A stretch of DNA of 64,000 bases from a gamma proteobacterium HdN1 (GTDB taxonomy: Bacteria > Pseudomonadota > Gammaproteobacteria > Pseudomonadales > Ketobacteraceae), in assembly GCA_000198515.1 (NCBI GenBank), contig FP929140.1:1586527-1650526 (forward strand), given 5' to 3'. Every line of letters starts with the position of its first letter. Position 1 is the stretch's first letter. The notes under the pieces were generated by a model that was given only the letters and a program-made list of their open reading frames with translations, did not search any database and was not told the origin of the DNA. Below, in pieces: positions 10,016-19,117 of this stretch. The position numbers and the translations under genes are program-made.

Positions 10016-10043
10016 TGCCGTGCCCGCCAAAGAGTAGTGCCGT
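10000..10043. repeat. Perfect 22-bp tandem duplication across the topA stop codon
   Basis: Bases 10000-10021 and 10022-10043 are identical. The first copy encodes the last residues of TopA (PAKE) and its stop; the second repeats this sequence out of use. This looks like a recent slippage duplication at the end of the gene that leaves the protein unchanged. Confidence 0.85.
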
Positions 10044-10091
10044 GTAGGGTTGGGTTCGTAGTCTGCCTAGCAGAACCGAACCCACCCACAC
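10042..10091 (+). terminator. Large hairpin after topA, possible terminator
   Basis: TGGGTTCG (10051-10058) pairs with CGAACCCA (10077-10084), and the outer GTGT..GGG pairs with CCC.ACAC with a small bulge. No T tract follows, so it would be a structured 3' end rather than a classical intrinsic terminator. About 290 bases without a gene follow before the next start; I see no other feature there. Confidence 0.4.
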
Positions 10092-10381
10092 GTTCGTCAA
10101 CCATCGGTAGACCTAAAAACCAAATGTTGCAAAAAAAATTCACCCACAGGCCCGCGTCAACTATCGCTTAACAGAGCAACAACTTACAGATCAACCCCCT
10201 CGCGTAACTCAATTCATCCACAGGGTATGCACCGGATTGGCGTTTGTGGCGCTAATGGGAAGCGTGCTACTATCCGTGCCCTGAACGACAAGAAAACTAC
10301 ATAAAAAGCAGTGTATTTTTGCGTTTTGCATAACTGCTTGATTTGCATGAAATACGAAACGTACGAGGTTTCGAGGTTAAA

Positions 10382-10687
10382 ATGGCGTCTTCAAGACTGG
10401 AAATTATTGAGCTGCCAAGTGGCGAAATTGTGCTCAGACGCACGGACGGAGAAGGCGAGCCCTTTGTCCGTATTCAATTCTCAAACGAAGCCAAAGTTTT
10501 GCTTGGTGATGCGTCGTTGGATCTGGGCAAGGCGATGATTGGTGCGGGTGTACAAATCGTTGGCCATATGTATTCCCGTAACGATCAGCCGAACCAAGAC
10601 GAGGATGAGGCAGAAGTGATTGAGCTGGAAGACTGGCAAGACGTCGAGGGCGACTTTGAATTCAGCATGGCAAGAGTCGTGCACTGA
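10382..10687 (+). CDS. Conserved small acidic hypothetical protein
   Basis: A 101-aa protein that begins MASSRLEIIELPSGEIVLRR. An upstream ATG at 10343 would add 13 residues, but GAGG lies five bases before the ATG at 10382 and the sequence from there looks conserved. The C-terminal half is very acidic (a run rich in Asp and Glu). Similar short proteins occur next to lexA or topA in Pseudomonas as far as I recall; no function is known to me. It is convergent with lexA. The position next to lexA might suggest a sulA-like role, but there is no resemblance to SulA. Confidence 0.7.
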   Translation: MASSRLEIIELPSGEIVLRRTDGEGEPFVRIQFSNEAKVLLGDASLDLGKAMIGAGVQIVGHMYSRNDQPNQDEDEAEVIELEDWQDVEGDFEFSMARVVH

Positions 10688-10862
10688 TCGGCGTAACGAT
10701 TGGCTAGGCACACTCGACACGCCAATTGCGAACGGCAATCGCTATGTGTGGATTTAACTCTCGGCGCTAGATACTCCCGGCGCTAGAGTAGTTGCGGTTA
10801 GATCGGCTACCCGAAAATACCGAAGCGCCGGTCAGCATCAGCGGTCGAGTCTACCCGCGCTA

Positions 10863-11474
10863 TCAAAGCCCGCCATTGCGTAGTACGCCGACGGCGATTC
10901 CTTCAATGGCAAACGACTCATCGTGTGGGGGGATCTTGATCTCTGCGAAATCAGGATTCTCTGGGAGCAATACAATGGCGTTATTGCGCTTTTGAAGGCG
11001 CTTTACCGTGACTTCGTCGCCAATTCTTGCAACCACAATCTGGCCGTTGCTTGCTTCTAGCGTTTTATGTACGGCTAACAGGTCGCCATCCAAAATACCC
11101 GCATCTTTCATGCTGAGCCCTTTCACCCTCAGAAAAAAATCTGCGCGCGGTGTGAACAGTTCTGCGGGAACGGCACAGTAGCCGCGTATGTTTTCCACAG
11201 CGAGCACCGGAAATCCAGCAGCGACTTCGCCAATAATGGGAACGCCAGCTGCTTGCGCTTCGTCGTCAACGAGCTGAATGCCGCGCGACGCGCTGGGGGT
11301 CATGCGGATGGCGCCTTTTCTTGCAAGCGCGCGCAGATGTTCTTCTGCAGCATTGGGCGAGCGAAAACCAAATGTTTGTGCGATATCCATACGCGTAGGT
11401 GGATAGCCGGTTTCGCCGATGTGCGTTCGAATGTAGTTGAGAATCTCGGATTGCCGTGCAGTTAATTTTTCCAT
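10863..11474 (-). CDS. lexA: SOS response repressor LexA
   Basis: A 203-aa repressor-protease. The N-terminal winged helix-turn-helix (residues 1-65) binds SOS boxes; self-cleavage occurs between Ala86 and Gly87 (EVAAGFP) when RecA filaments form, using Ser121 (GLSMKDAG) and Lys158 (VTVKRL) as catalytic dyad. The open frame extends to 11579, but the family start MEKLTARQ lies at 11474, downstream of an SOS box that would otherwise be inside the coding region. In Pseudomonas lexA is followed by sulA; no sulA is present here. Confidence 0.97.
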   Translation of the reverse strand: MEKLTARQSEILNYIRTHIGETGYPPTRMDIAQTFGFRSPNAAEEHLRALARKGAIRMTPSASRGIQLVDDEAQAAGVPIIGEVAAGFPVLAVENIRGYCAVPAELFTPRADFFLRVKGLSMKDAGILDGDLLAVHKTLEASNGQIVVARIGDEVTVKRLQKRNNAIVLLPENPDFAEIKIPPHDESFAIEGIAVGVLRNGGL

Positions 11475-11497
11475 AACTCGTCCATGCGTGGTTTGTA

Positions 11498-11513
11498 CTG
11501 AAATTATATACAG
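11498..11513 (-). promoter_or_regulatory. LexA-binding SOS box
   Basis: Read on the lexA strand the site is CTGTATATAATTTCAG, matching the gammaproteobacterial consensus CTGT-N8-ACAG except for one base (TCAG for ACAG). It lies 23 bases upstream of the lexA start, so it should mediate autorepression. Confidence 0.85.
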
Positions 11514-11616
11514 CTCGCCGAAAAACACAATGGGAAACGTCTCGTCTGGGCGGCAGTTAGTCGGGCTGCCAACCGCCATGCGCCAGTCGTCATGCCGCCG
11601 AAAACACCCAAGGGCG

Positions 11617-11647
11617 TTGACAGTGATTTTCCGTAAACGTATGTTTG
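11617..11647 (+). promoter_or_regulatory. psrA promoter overlapped by a PsrA-type operator
   Basis: TTGACA (11617-11622), a 17-base spacer and TATGTT (11640-11645) form a strong sigma-70 promoter. The palindrome TAAAC-GTAT-GTTTG (11634-11647) covers the -10 and matches the PsrA site reported in Pseudomonas (G/CAAAC, short spacer, GTTTG/C). This predicts negative autoregulation relieved by long-chain acyl effectors. Confidence 0.75.
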
Positions 11648-11680
11648 AAACACCTGTAATACTAAGAACGAGCGCCTACG

Positions 11681-12304
11681 ATGGCCCAGAAAGACACGGT
11701 TGAGCGCATCCTTGATGCCGCAGAAATACTGTTTTCCGAACGCGGCTTTGCCGAAACCTCATTGCGCACGATTACCAGCGCGGCGGGTGTCAATCTAGCC
11801 GCAGTTAACTACCATTTCGGCTCGAAAAAAGCGTTGATACAAGCAGTTTTTGTGCGCTTTATGGATCCCGTTGCAGAGGCTTTGAATGTCCAGCTGGATG
11901 CCTTCGATGGTATGGGGAGAGCGGTACAGTTGCCTACATTGTTAGCGCGCCTAGCAGATGCGATCTTGAATGCGCACGATGACCCTGTTCGTACGGTAAA
12001 TTTTATGCGCCTTTTGGGGCTTGCCTATACGCAGGCGCAAGGGCATCTGCAGAATTATTTCAAAGAGCGCTATCATCGTATTAACAGTCGGTTTTTCGCA
12101 CATTTACAGCGCGCTTCTAACGGCCGAAGTGAGGAAGACCTATTTTGGGGGCTGCACTTCGCGCTAGGTTCAGTGGTTTTTACCTTTTCCAGCCATGATT
12201 CACTGCGTGCCATTCGCGAAAAAGACACTGGCCAGGCAGTCGAGCTTCGCGATACTCTGCAGCGCTTAATACCGTTTATTGCGGCGGGTATTTTGGCAAG
12301 CTGA
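11681..12304 (+). CDS. psrA: TetR-family regulator PsrA
   Basis: A 207-aa TetR-family protein. The N-terminal helix-turn-helix (SLRTITSAAGVNLAAVNYHF) is nearly identical to that of Pseudomonas PsrA, which responds to long-chain fatty acids, represses itself and beta-oxidation genes and activates rpoS. The C-terminal ligand domain follows the PsrA pattern (about residues 70-200). The gene diverges from lexA, the arrangement found in Pseudomonas, and a matching operator overlaps its promoter. Confidence 0.88.
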   Translation: MAQKDTVERILDAAEILFSERGFAETSLRTITSAAGVNLAAVNYHFGSKKALIQAVFVRFMDPVAEALNVQLDAFDGMGRAVQLPTLLARLADAILNAHDDPVRTVNFMRLLGLAYTQAQGHLQNYFKERYHRINSRFFAHLQRASNGRSEEDLFWGLHFALGSVVFTFSSHDSLRAIREKDTGQAVELRDTLQRLIPFIAAGILAS

Positions 12305-12366
12305 GTTGGAACCGCCCGAAAAAGCAGTTCATTCAGCAGCAAGAGGAGTGGCGAAGAGGCGCTGAT

Positions 12367-12855
12367 ATGAGTCGCAGACAGATCGAAATCTCCATTGCCG
12401 ACCAGAGCCTTGCGCTTTGCGAAGCGGGGAGCATAATCAAAATCTATCGCATATCCACTGCGCGGAACGGCGCGGGCAATCAGAACGGTTCAGGAAAAAC
12501 GCCGCTGGGTCGCCACCGAATCCGTGCCGCGATCGGTGCCCAGCAACCGATGAATGCGGTATTTGTTGGGCGAAGGCCCACCGGCGAGGTGTATTCTGAA
12601 GCGCTCGCTCGCCAACACCCGCAGCGCGACTGGATTCTTACCCGTATCCTCTGGCTGTGCGGCTGTGAAATTGGCTACAACCGCTTGGGGAATGTGGATT
12701 CTCAGCGGAGATATATCTATATTCATGGCACACCCGACTCCGAACCCATGGGCGTGCCGTTATCGCACGGTTGTATTCGTATGCGAAATGCCGACATTTT
12801 GGAACTGTTTGATGAAGTGTCTGTGGGTACAGTTGTAACGATTCGCTCTGCATAA
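12367..12855 (+). CDS. L,D-transpeptidase (YkuD domain)
   Basis: A 162-aa protein that is essentially one YkuD catalytic domain. His120 (YIHGTP) and Ser133-His134-Gly135-Cys136 (LSHGCIRM) form the catalytic site; Cys136 is the nucleophile. Such enzymes make 3-3 peptidoglycan cross-links or attach lipoproteins. No signal peptide is visible, which is unusual but recurrent in this small subfamily. It is 18 bases upstream of nagZ and probably co-transcribed, giving a cell-wall recycling and remodelling cluster. Confidence 0.9.
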   Translation: MSRRQIEISIADQSLALCEAGSIIKIYRISTARNGAGNQNGSGKTPLGRHRIRAAIGAQQPMNAVFVGRRPTGEVYSEALARQHPQRDWILTRILWLCGCEIGYNRLGNVDSQRRYIYIHGTPDSEPMGVPLSHGCIRMRNADILELFDEVSVGTVVTIRSA

Positions 12856-12873
12856 TTTTGGGGAATTTTTTAG

Positions 12874-13884
12874 ATGTCCGGCCCTTTGATGCTTGATCTG
12901 CCCGGTTTGGACTTAACAGCCGCTGATGCAGACCTATTGTGCGCTCCCGAAATTGGTGGCGTAATTTTATTCGCGCGCAATTATGAAGACCCGCACCAGC
13001 TCGCGGAGCTAGTGGCAAGGGTGCGAGCGGTTCGGGGAGACGTACTGCTGGCGGTCGATCAAGAGGGCGGCCGCGTGCAGCGTTTCAAAAAGGGGTTCAC
13101 CCGTCTGCCCGCAGTGCGCGTGTTAGGCGATTTGTACGATCAAAACCCGGAAAACGCCCTGTACCTCGCGCGTGAATGGGGTTGGCTGATGGCCGCTGAA
13201 TTGCGTGCTTTCGACATTGATTTGTCTTTTGCGCCGGTACTGGATCTGGATTATTCGCGTAGCCAAGTGATCGGTAACCGCGCGTTTCACTCAAAGCCAA
13301 GCGCGGTGCTTGCCTTGGCAGAGGCGTGGATTGCGGGGATGGCAGAGGCGGGTATGGCGGCCACCGGCAAGCATTTTCCTGGCCATGGTTGGGTAACTGC
13401 GGATTCGCACACCGATATTCCCGTAGATGAGCGCACCGAGGCGGAGTTGCAAAACGCGGATTTGCAACCCTTTGTGCGGCTTGCGGAGCAACTTGGTGGC
13501 ATGATGCCTGCACACGTCATTTATTCCGCTGTCGATGCGAAGCCCGCTGGTTTCTCGCGTTACTGGCTGCAAACTGTGTTGCGTGAGCGGCTCAGATTTC
13601 AAGGGGCGATTTTCAGCGACGATCTGGCGATGGAAGGCGCTGCGGTGGCGGGCAGCTTTTCAGAGCGCGCCCAACAGGCGCTGGATGCAGGCTGTGATAT
13701 GGTGTTGGTATGCAACCAGCGTAGTGCCGCGCTCGAAGTGTTGGAGAGTCTACAGCGCCAGCCGCGGCCTGCAAATGCGCGCATCCAAGCACTGCGGGGC
13801 CAGAAGGCACCTACGCTGGCTGAATTGAAAAACTCCGACCGCTGGCAAGAGGCGCGCGCAAGTATGGCACCTTTTTCACCATGA
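12874..13884 (+). CDS. nagZ: Beta-N-acetylhexosaminidase NagZ
   Basis: A 336-aa cytoplasmic GH3 enzyme that removes GlcNAc from GlcNAc-1,6-anhydroMurNAc peptides during cell-wall recycling. The GH3 signatures are present: KHFPGHG with the catalytic histidine loop (TADSHTDIPV) and the nucleophile Asp in IFSDDLAMEG. The length is normal. The stop overlaps the start of hpt by four bases (ATGA), so the two are translationally coupled. In bacteria with AmpC, NagZ products control beta-lactamase induction; no ampR or ampC is seen here. Confidence 0.96.
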   Translation: MSGPLMLDLPGLDLTAADADLLCAPEIGGVILFARNYEDPHQLAELVARVRAVRGDVLLAVDQEGGRVQRFKKGFTRLPAVRVLGDLYDQNPENALYLAREWGWLMAAELRAFDIDLSFAPVLDLDYSRSQVIGNRAFHSKPSAVLALAEAWIAGMAEAGMAATGKHFPGHGWVTADSHTDIPVDERTEAELQNADLQPFVRLAEQLGGMMPAHVIYSAVDAKPAGFSRYWLQTVLRERLRFQGAIFSDDLAMEGAAVAGSFSERAQQALDAGCDMVLVCNQRSAALEVLESLQRQPRPANARIQALRGQKAPTLAELKNSDRWQEARASMAPFSP

Positions 13885-14471
13885 ATCCTCTGCTCGAAGA
13901 AGTTCAATACGTTTGGCAAAATGCTCATTGCTTGTGGAATCGGCAGGAGATCACCTGCGCGATGGACGCCCTAGCGAAAAAGGTTTCGGAAAAATTGCAC
14001 GACGAAAATCCGGTTGTGCTCGTGGTGATGACCGGCGGAATGGTGTTTGCAACGGAGCTGATGATACGCCTGCCGTTCCCGCTTACCGTTGAATACATTC
14101 AGGTATCACGTTATGGCGATCAGCAGACGGGGCGCGAGCTTGTCTGGAAAACTCCAGTTCCCGCCGGCCTTTCCGGGCGCAATGTGCTGCTGGTTGACGA
14201 TATTCTCGATGAAGGCATTACGCTTCAGGCGTTGATTGCAGAGTGTTTGCGCCTAGGCGCGGCCAGTGTGCAAACCGCGGTACTCGCTGAGAAGCAGCAT
14301 GAGCGAAAGGCCGCTCCTGAATTTCATGCAAACTTTACCGCACTGACCATTCCTGACTGCTTTATCTTTGGATACGGGATGGATTATCGCGGCTACCTGC
14401 GCAATGCGCCGGGAATCTATGCGTTGAAGGCCGATGTTGTGATTCCAAAAAGCGGTTATTCCTCCGCTTGA
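13881..14471 (+). CDS. hpt: Hypoxanthine-guanine phosphoribosyltransferase
   Basis: A 196-aa type I phosphoribosyltransferase of purine salvage, converting hypoxanthine or guanine plus PRPP to IMP or GMP. The PRPP-binding motif is VLLVDDILDEG; the N-terminal VVMTGGMVFA loop and C-terminal FIFGYGMDYRGYLRN segment match the Hpt family. It overlaps nagZ by four bases. Gammaproteobacteria related to Pseudomonas often carry an hpt-like gene after nagZ. Confidence 0.9.
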   Translation: MNPLLEEVQYVWQNAHCLWNRQEITCAMDALAKKVSEKLHDENPVVLVVMTGGMVFATELMIRLPFPLTVEYIQVSRYGDQQTGRELVWKTPVPAGLSGRNVLLVDDILDEGITLQALIAECLRLGAASVQTAVLAEKQHERKAAPEFHANFTALTIPDCFIFGYGMDYRGYLRNAPGIYALKADVVIPKSGYSSA

Positions 14472-14585
14472 AAAATGCAGAATTGATTGCGTCGCCGTTT
14501 GGCCATATACCAAAAGTAAGCGGCGGCGTATTGGCATTTCAAGCCTTCCAAAAGACCTCAAACCCTTTGAATATAGGAAGGCCGT

Positions 14586-15425
14586 TTACTGTACGCCAGC
14601 CTCTTCCTGCGTAGCCTCGTGTTCCAGCTCGCCATTTTCATCTTCTTGTGGAGAGTCTTCCGGCGCATCCAGATCCGCCGCCACACCAGAGCCTAATTCT
14701 ACGATCAGCCCGAAACGCGGGTTGTCCAAGTAATATAATTTGCCTTCTTCCACACGGATTTGTGCATCCATCACGGAAATCAGGGGCTTCTGGGTGATCG
14801 GCAGTTGGTGAAACCAAAAATAAGCGCTCAGCATCGTTGCGTCGTTATTCACATAAACGCGCACGTTACCGTCTAGCTCACTCTGTCTCTCTACGTCCAG
14901 AGATTCTTCAGTAGTCGCAGGATTCTTGGATTCATCCATGGCGCCGCTTATGCGGGACGATTCCATATAGTCTGTTTTTGACGGCACTGGCGCGGCGGAA
15001 AGATCGCTAGGCTTGTGCTCATCCTCTTGGAGTTCACGCCCGCCGCGCAAAATGATACTAGGGGCTTGATCGGATGTGGTCAGTGCTTGCGTCCAACTTT
15101 GCCGAAACAGAATCCGGTAACCGGCGCGCTCCATTTTTGCCGCAATCTGGTGCATGCGGCTGGTAAGCGTGCTGCCAAGATTGCTGATTCCAGGCTCGAA
15201 ACCTTCGTCGAAATCAATGGGGCGCAGCGGCACCTGCGGCTTGGTTAGTTCAACTTCGCGCCAGCTTTCAAAGGAAATCGACTGGTCTGACTGTGCAAAA
15301 GCGAGCACGTTCACCTGAATCTCGCTGGCGGCATACGCAGTGCCGATGCTCCCTTGTGTTATGGCAAATGCAGCGGAACTCAGCAGCACGATCAGCGAAA
15401 AAGGGCGGAGCTTACATGTTTGCAT
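14586..15425 (-). CDS. csiV: CsiV-family periplasmic protein
   Basis: A 279-aa protein with a signal peptide (hydrophobic core about residues 9-30). The mature part begins with SEIQVNVLAF, typical of the family annotated 'peptidoglycan-binding protein, CsiV', and has a conserved pattern of IL-RGG, FWFHQLPI and LYYLDNPRFG. The C-terminus is a low-complexity acidic tail rich in Glu and Asp (about residues 250-279). The gene lies immediately downstream of mfd on the same strand, the usual arrangement. The role in envelope stress or division is inferred from family reports. Confidence 0.8.
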   Translation of the reverse strand: MQTCKLRPFSLIVLLSSAAFAITQGSIGTAYAASEIQVNVLAFAQSDQSISFESWREVELTKPQVPLRPIDFDEGFEPGISNLGSTLTSRMHQIAAKMERAGYRILFRQSWTQALTTSDQAPSIILRGGRELQEDEHKPSDLSAAPVPSKTDYMESSRISGAMDESKNPATTEESLDVERQSELDGNVRVYVNNDATMLSAYFWFHQLPITQKPLISVMDAQIRVEEGKLYYLDNPRFGLIVELGSGVAADLDAPEDSPQEDENGELEHEATQEEAGVQ

Positions 15426-15506
15426 ACGCTTGTAATCACCTGTGCAGTAAAAATATTTTGTATAAAAGCTTGTATAACGTGCTGCTTTCGATTGAAAAAT
15501 GTCAGA

Positions 15507-18500
15507 TCAGGTGCCGGCCTGCTTCAGTGCAGAAGCTTTGGGTGAAATCCGCGCCAACAGCTCGCGCACCAACTCAATTCGCTCCTGTGCAGTTTCACTC
15601 TCTAACATGAATCGTAGCTTGTCTGCGCCTTCCAGTTTGAATTTTTGCGGCATAGACTGCACCAGTTTTACCAAGGTAAGCGGATCTACTTTCGGGTGTG
15701 GGCCAAACTCCAAGCGTCCACCTTTCGGCCCCGCATCTATTTTAGTAATGCCCAGCCCCGAGGCCAACTTTTGCAAGCGAGTGATTGCGAATAGGTTTTT
15801 TGCGCCGTCAGGGAGCGGCCCGAAGCGGTCGATCATTTCTACCCGCAGTTCATCCAGCGCTGCGTCATCTTCTGCAGCGGAAATACGTTTGTACAGAATC
15901 AAGCGTGCGTGAACATCTGCCAGATAATCACTCGGCAGCAGCGCAGGAATGCGCAAATTGACTTCAGCATCCAAGTCTAGCGGTTGATCCAGATTGGGTG
16001 TTTTGCCTTGTTTAATTGCTTTTACCGCACGATTCAGCATTTCCATATAGAGCGAAAAACCAATGGCATGCATATGGCCGCTTTGCTCATCTCCCAGCAA
16101 TTCTCCTGCGCCGCGAATTTCTAGATCGTGGCTGGCAAGGGTAAAGCCCGCGCCAAGATCGTGGGCGAGGGTGATGGCTTCCAGCCGCTTATGAGCATCG
16201 TCAGAAAGTGCTTTCGCATTGGGCGTTAGCAGGTAGGCGTAGGCTTGGTGGTGAGAGCGCCCAACGCGGCCGCGCAGTTGGTGCAACTGGGCAAGCCCTA
16301 GCTTATCGGCACGATCCATCACAATCGTGTTGGCAGAAGGCACGTCGATCCCAGTTTCAATGATGGTGGTACAAACAAGCACATTGAAGCGCTTGTGGTA
16401 AAAATCCGTCATTACCCGTTCCAGCTCGCGTTCGCGCATCTGCCCGTGAGCAATTGCGACGCGCGCTTCGGGCACAAGCGATTCGATATGCTGGGCGGTT
16501 TTCTCGATAGTGCTGACCTCGTTGTGGAGATAATACACTTGGCCGCCGCGCAGCAACTCACGCAGGATTGCTTCTTTGATCAGCGAATCACGAGCTTCCC
16601 GTACAAACGTTTTGATGGATAAACGCTTGGCAGGAGGCGTTGCAATAATGGACAAATCACGAATACTGGATAACGCCATATTCAAGGTGCGCGGAATTGG
16701 CGTGGCGGTGAGTGTGAGCATATCGACATCGGCGCGAATCGCCTTCAGCTTTTCTTTGTGGCGCACGCCAAAGCGGTGTTCTTCATCTACGATGATCAGA
16801 CCGAGGTCCTTGAAACGGATGTTCTCTTGCAGCAGCTTGTGCGTGCCCACTACGATGTCGATGCGGCCTTCTTCCAACAAAGCCAGTGCGCGAGTTTGTT
16901 CTTTGCTGGTGCGAAACCGTGATAATACTTCGATGTTCACCGGCGTATTGCTGAAACGATCTTTCAGCGTTTCATAGTGCTGTTGGGCGAGCAGCGTGGT
17001 GGGTACCAAAATGGCGACCTGTTTGCCAGACTGTACCGCAATAAACGCTGCACGCATGGCCACTTCCGTCTTGCCGAATCCCACGTCTCCACAAACGAGG
17101 CGATCCATCGGGCGTGGTGAGGTCATGTCCGCCATCACCGCCTGAATGGCACTTTCTTGGTCGGGCGTTTCTTCAAAGCGGAAGCCATCCACAAAGGCTT
17201 GATAGTCGGCCTTGCCAAGCTTGAAGGCGTAACCTGCTTTTGCAGCGCGGCGCGCGTAAATGTTTAGCAGCTCAGCGGCAACGTCGTGCACTTGCTCTTG
17301 CGCTTTGCGTTTTTCTTTCGCCCACTGCTCTGTACCGAGGCGGTGTAGTGGCGCGGAACTATCTTCTGCACCGCTGTAGCGGCTGATCAGTTGCAGGCTG
17401 GCCACGGGCACATACAGTTTTGAACCACCTGCATATTCAAGAGTGAGAAATTCCTGTGCCTGGCCGTCAATGGTCAAGGTCTGCAAGCCGTGGTAGCGAC
17501 CTACACCGTGCTCAATATGAACGACAGGCGCGCCGATTTTCAATTCGGTCAGGTTCTTGATGATCTGATCGCCAGAACCATCGTCGCTGCGTTTGCGGCG
17601 CCGCACCTGCATGACGTGCTCGCCGAAAAGCTGTGGCTCTGTAATGATCGAGATCAGCGGCGAATCCAGCTCCATGCCTTCCGAGAGTGGGGCGATGGTG
17701 ATGCTGGTTGCATCGGATTGAGTCAGAAAATCATCCCAAGTCTCAACGCTGCGTGGCTGGATGCGAATCCGCTGCAGCAATTCCAGCAGGGTTTCTTTGC
17801 GACCTGCAGTTTCCACGCAGAATAAAACCTGGCGCTTGTCCGCTTTGCATTGCAACAGATGGGCTTCCAGTTTGCTCAATGGCTGCTGGGCTTTGCTGTG
17901 AATCGCAAGATCGGGCGGCGTATGGCAAGGAAGGTTGGTGCGCCCAGGTTTGTCTTCTTCTGGGCCGCTATGTAGCGTTAAGCGGCGAAAATCGCCCAAG
18001 CGCTGATTGAGTTCTTCAAGGGGTAAAAAAATCTTGTTGGGCGGAAGAATCGGGCGGCGTAGATCATGCCCCAACTCGTCATAACGATGACTGGCCTCAG
18101 CAAGAAACGTGTTTGCGTTGGCGTTCAGCGTTTCGCGGTGAATGACCAGCGTGTTTTCCGGCAAATAGTCAAATAGCGTTGCCATCTGCGAGAAGAATAG
18201 CGGGAGATAATACTCAATCCCAGCGCTGGCAATCCCCCCGCTCACGTCTTGAAATAATGCGCAGTGGCGGGTGTCAGCGTCGAATTGTTCTTTGAACTGC
18301 TCACGAAAATGGCGAATACCTGCAGCATCCAATGGAAATTCGCGTGCTGGCAGTAGGCGAACGCTGTCTACTTTGTCAAGCGACCGCTGTGTTTCAGGGT
18401 CGAAGGTACGTAGCGTGTCGATTTCGTCGTCGAATAGCTCGATCCGGTAGGGGAGCGGGCTACCCATAGGGAAAATATCGAAAATGGCCCCACGTACCGC

Positions 18501-18995
18501 GAAATCCCCGTGCTCCTCAACGGTATTGACGCAACGATAACCGGTTTCTTGCAGCCGCTGCCTCATGGCTTCGATCTGAAAAGTCTGCCCAATGTCGAGG
18601 TGTAAACTGTGTGCTGCAAGGTAGTTTGTAGGCGGTAGGCGGTGTAATAACGTGGTGAGCGGGATAATCAACACGCCTTTATGCAACTGAGGCAGACGCG
18701 CAAGCGTTGCCAAACGCTGTGAAATAATGGCCTCATGCGGTGAAAAGACGTCATAAGGAAGCGTTTCCCAGTCGGGAAAAAGCAGCACCTCAAGCCCTGC
18801 ATCATTGAAAAAAACTGCATCCAGCTCCGCCTGAAGTGCAGCTTGGGAGCTGGGCGCAATCACGACGGTCAGCCCTTCGTGCGCTTTGGCCGCCTCGATC
18901 ATGGCTAAGCTGCCGACACTCGCCTTTACATTGCCCCAGCGCTTGATATCGCCGGGTCGGGTAGGGAGAGGCTGGAATACGGGCAGAGAGGTCAT
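15507..18995 (-). CDS. mfd: Transcription-repair coupling factor Mfd
   Basis: An 1162-aa DNA translocase that displaces RNA polymerase stalled at lesions and recruits UvrA. The N-terminal UvrB-like region is followed by the RNA-polymerase-interacting domain (VVHIEHGVGRYHGL start, about residue 490), the SF2 motor with Walker A GDVGFGKTEVAMR, the DEEH box in IIVDEEHRFG and motif VI (QLRGRVGRS), and the C-terminal TRCF domain that masks the UvrA-binding surface. Length and domain order are normal. csiV follows about 80 bases downstream. Confidence 0.98.
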   Translation of the reverse strand: MTSLPVFQPLPTRPGDIKRWGNVKASVGSLAMIEAAKAHEGLTVVIAPSSQAALQAELDAVFFNDAGLEVLLFPDWETLPYDVFSPHEAIISQRLATLARLPQLHKGVLIIPLTTLLHRLPPTNYLAAHSLHLDIGQTFQIEAMRQRLQETGYRCVNTVEEHGDFAVRGAIFDIFPMGSPLPYRIELFDDEIDTLRTFDPETQRSLDKVDSVRLLPAREFPLDAAGIRHFREQFKEQFDADTRHCALFQDVSGGIASAGIEYYLPLFFSQMATLFDYLPENTLVIHRETLNANANTFLAEASHRYDELGHDLRRPILPPNKIFLPLEELNQRLGDFRRLTLHSGPEEDKPGRTNLPCHTPPDLAIHSKAQQPLSKLEAHLLQCKADKRQVLFCVETAGRKETLLELLQRIRIQPRSVETWDDFLTQSDATSITIAPLSEGMELDSPLISIITEPQLFGEHVMQVRRRKRSDDGSGDQIIKNLTELKIGAPVVHIEHGVGRYHGLQTLTIDGQAQEFLTLEYAGGSKLYVPVASLQLISRYSGAEDSSAPLHRLGTEQWAKEKRKAQEQVHDVAAELLNIYARRAAKAGYAFKLGKADYQAFVDGFRFEETPDQESAIQAVMADMTSPRPMDRLVCGDVGFGKTEVAMRAAFIAVQSGKQVAILVPTTLLAQQHYETLKDRFSNTPVNIEVLSRFRTSKEQTRALALLEEGRIDIVVGTHKLLQENIRFKDLGLIIVDEEHRFGVRHKEKLKAIRADVDMLTLTATPIPRTLNMALSSIRDLSIIATPPAKRLSIKTFVREARDSLIKEAILRELLRGGQVYYLHNEVSTIEKTAQHIESLVPEARVAIAHGQMRERELERVMTDFYHKRFNVLVCTTIIETGIDVPSANTIVMDRADKLGLAQLHQLRGRVGRSHHQAYAYLLTPNAKALSDDAHKRLEAITLAHDLGAGFTLASHDLEIRGAGELLGDEQSGHMHAIGFSLYMEMLNRAVKAIKQGKTPNLDQPLDLDAEVNLRIPALLPSDYLADVHARLILYKRISAAEDDAALDELRVEMIDRFGPLPDGAKNLFAITRLQKLASGLGITKIDAGPKGGRLEFGPHPKVDPLTLVKLVQSMPQKFKLEGADKLRFMLESETAQERIELVRELLARISPKASALKQAGT

Positions 18996-19117
18996 GTGGT
19001 GTACGGCTCCTTACGCCTACAAAAACGACGGTCAACAAAAAACGATGATTTGTGACAAGAGGGTGACGCCTCTAGCGGTTCGCGGTATTCTGACAGAAAC
19101 GGAAGGAGGGATAAACG

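Noticed and set aside
10211-10222. TTCATCCACAGG, similar to a DnaA box
   Set aside because: A single near match without further boxes, AT-rich unwinding region or dnaA/dnaN/gidA genes gives no case for an origin.
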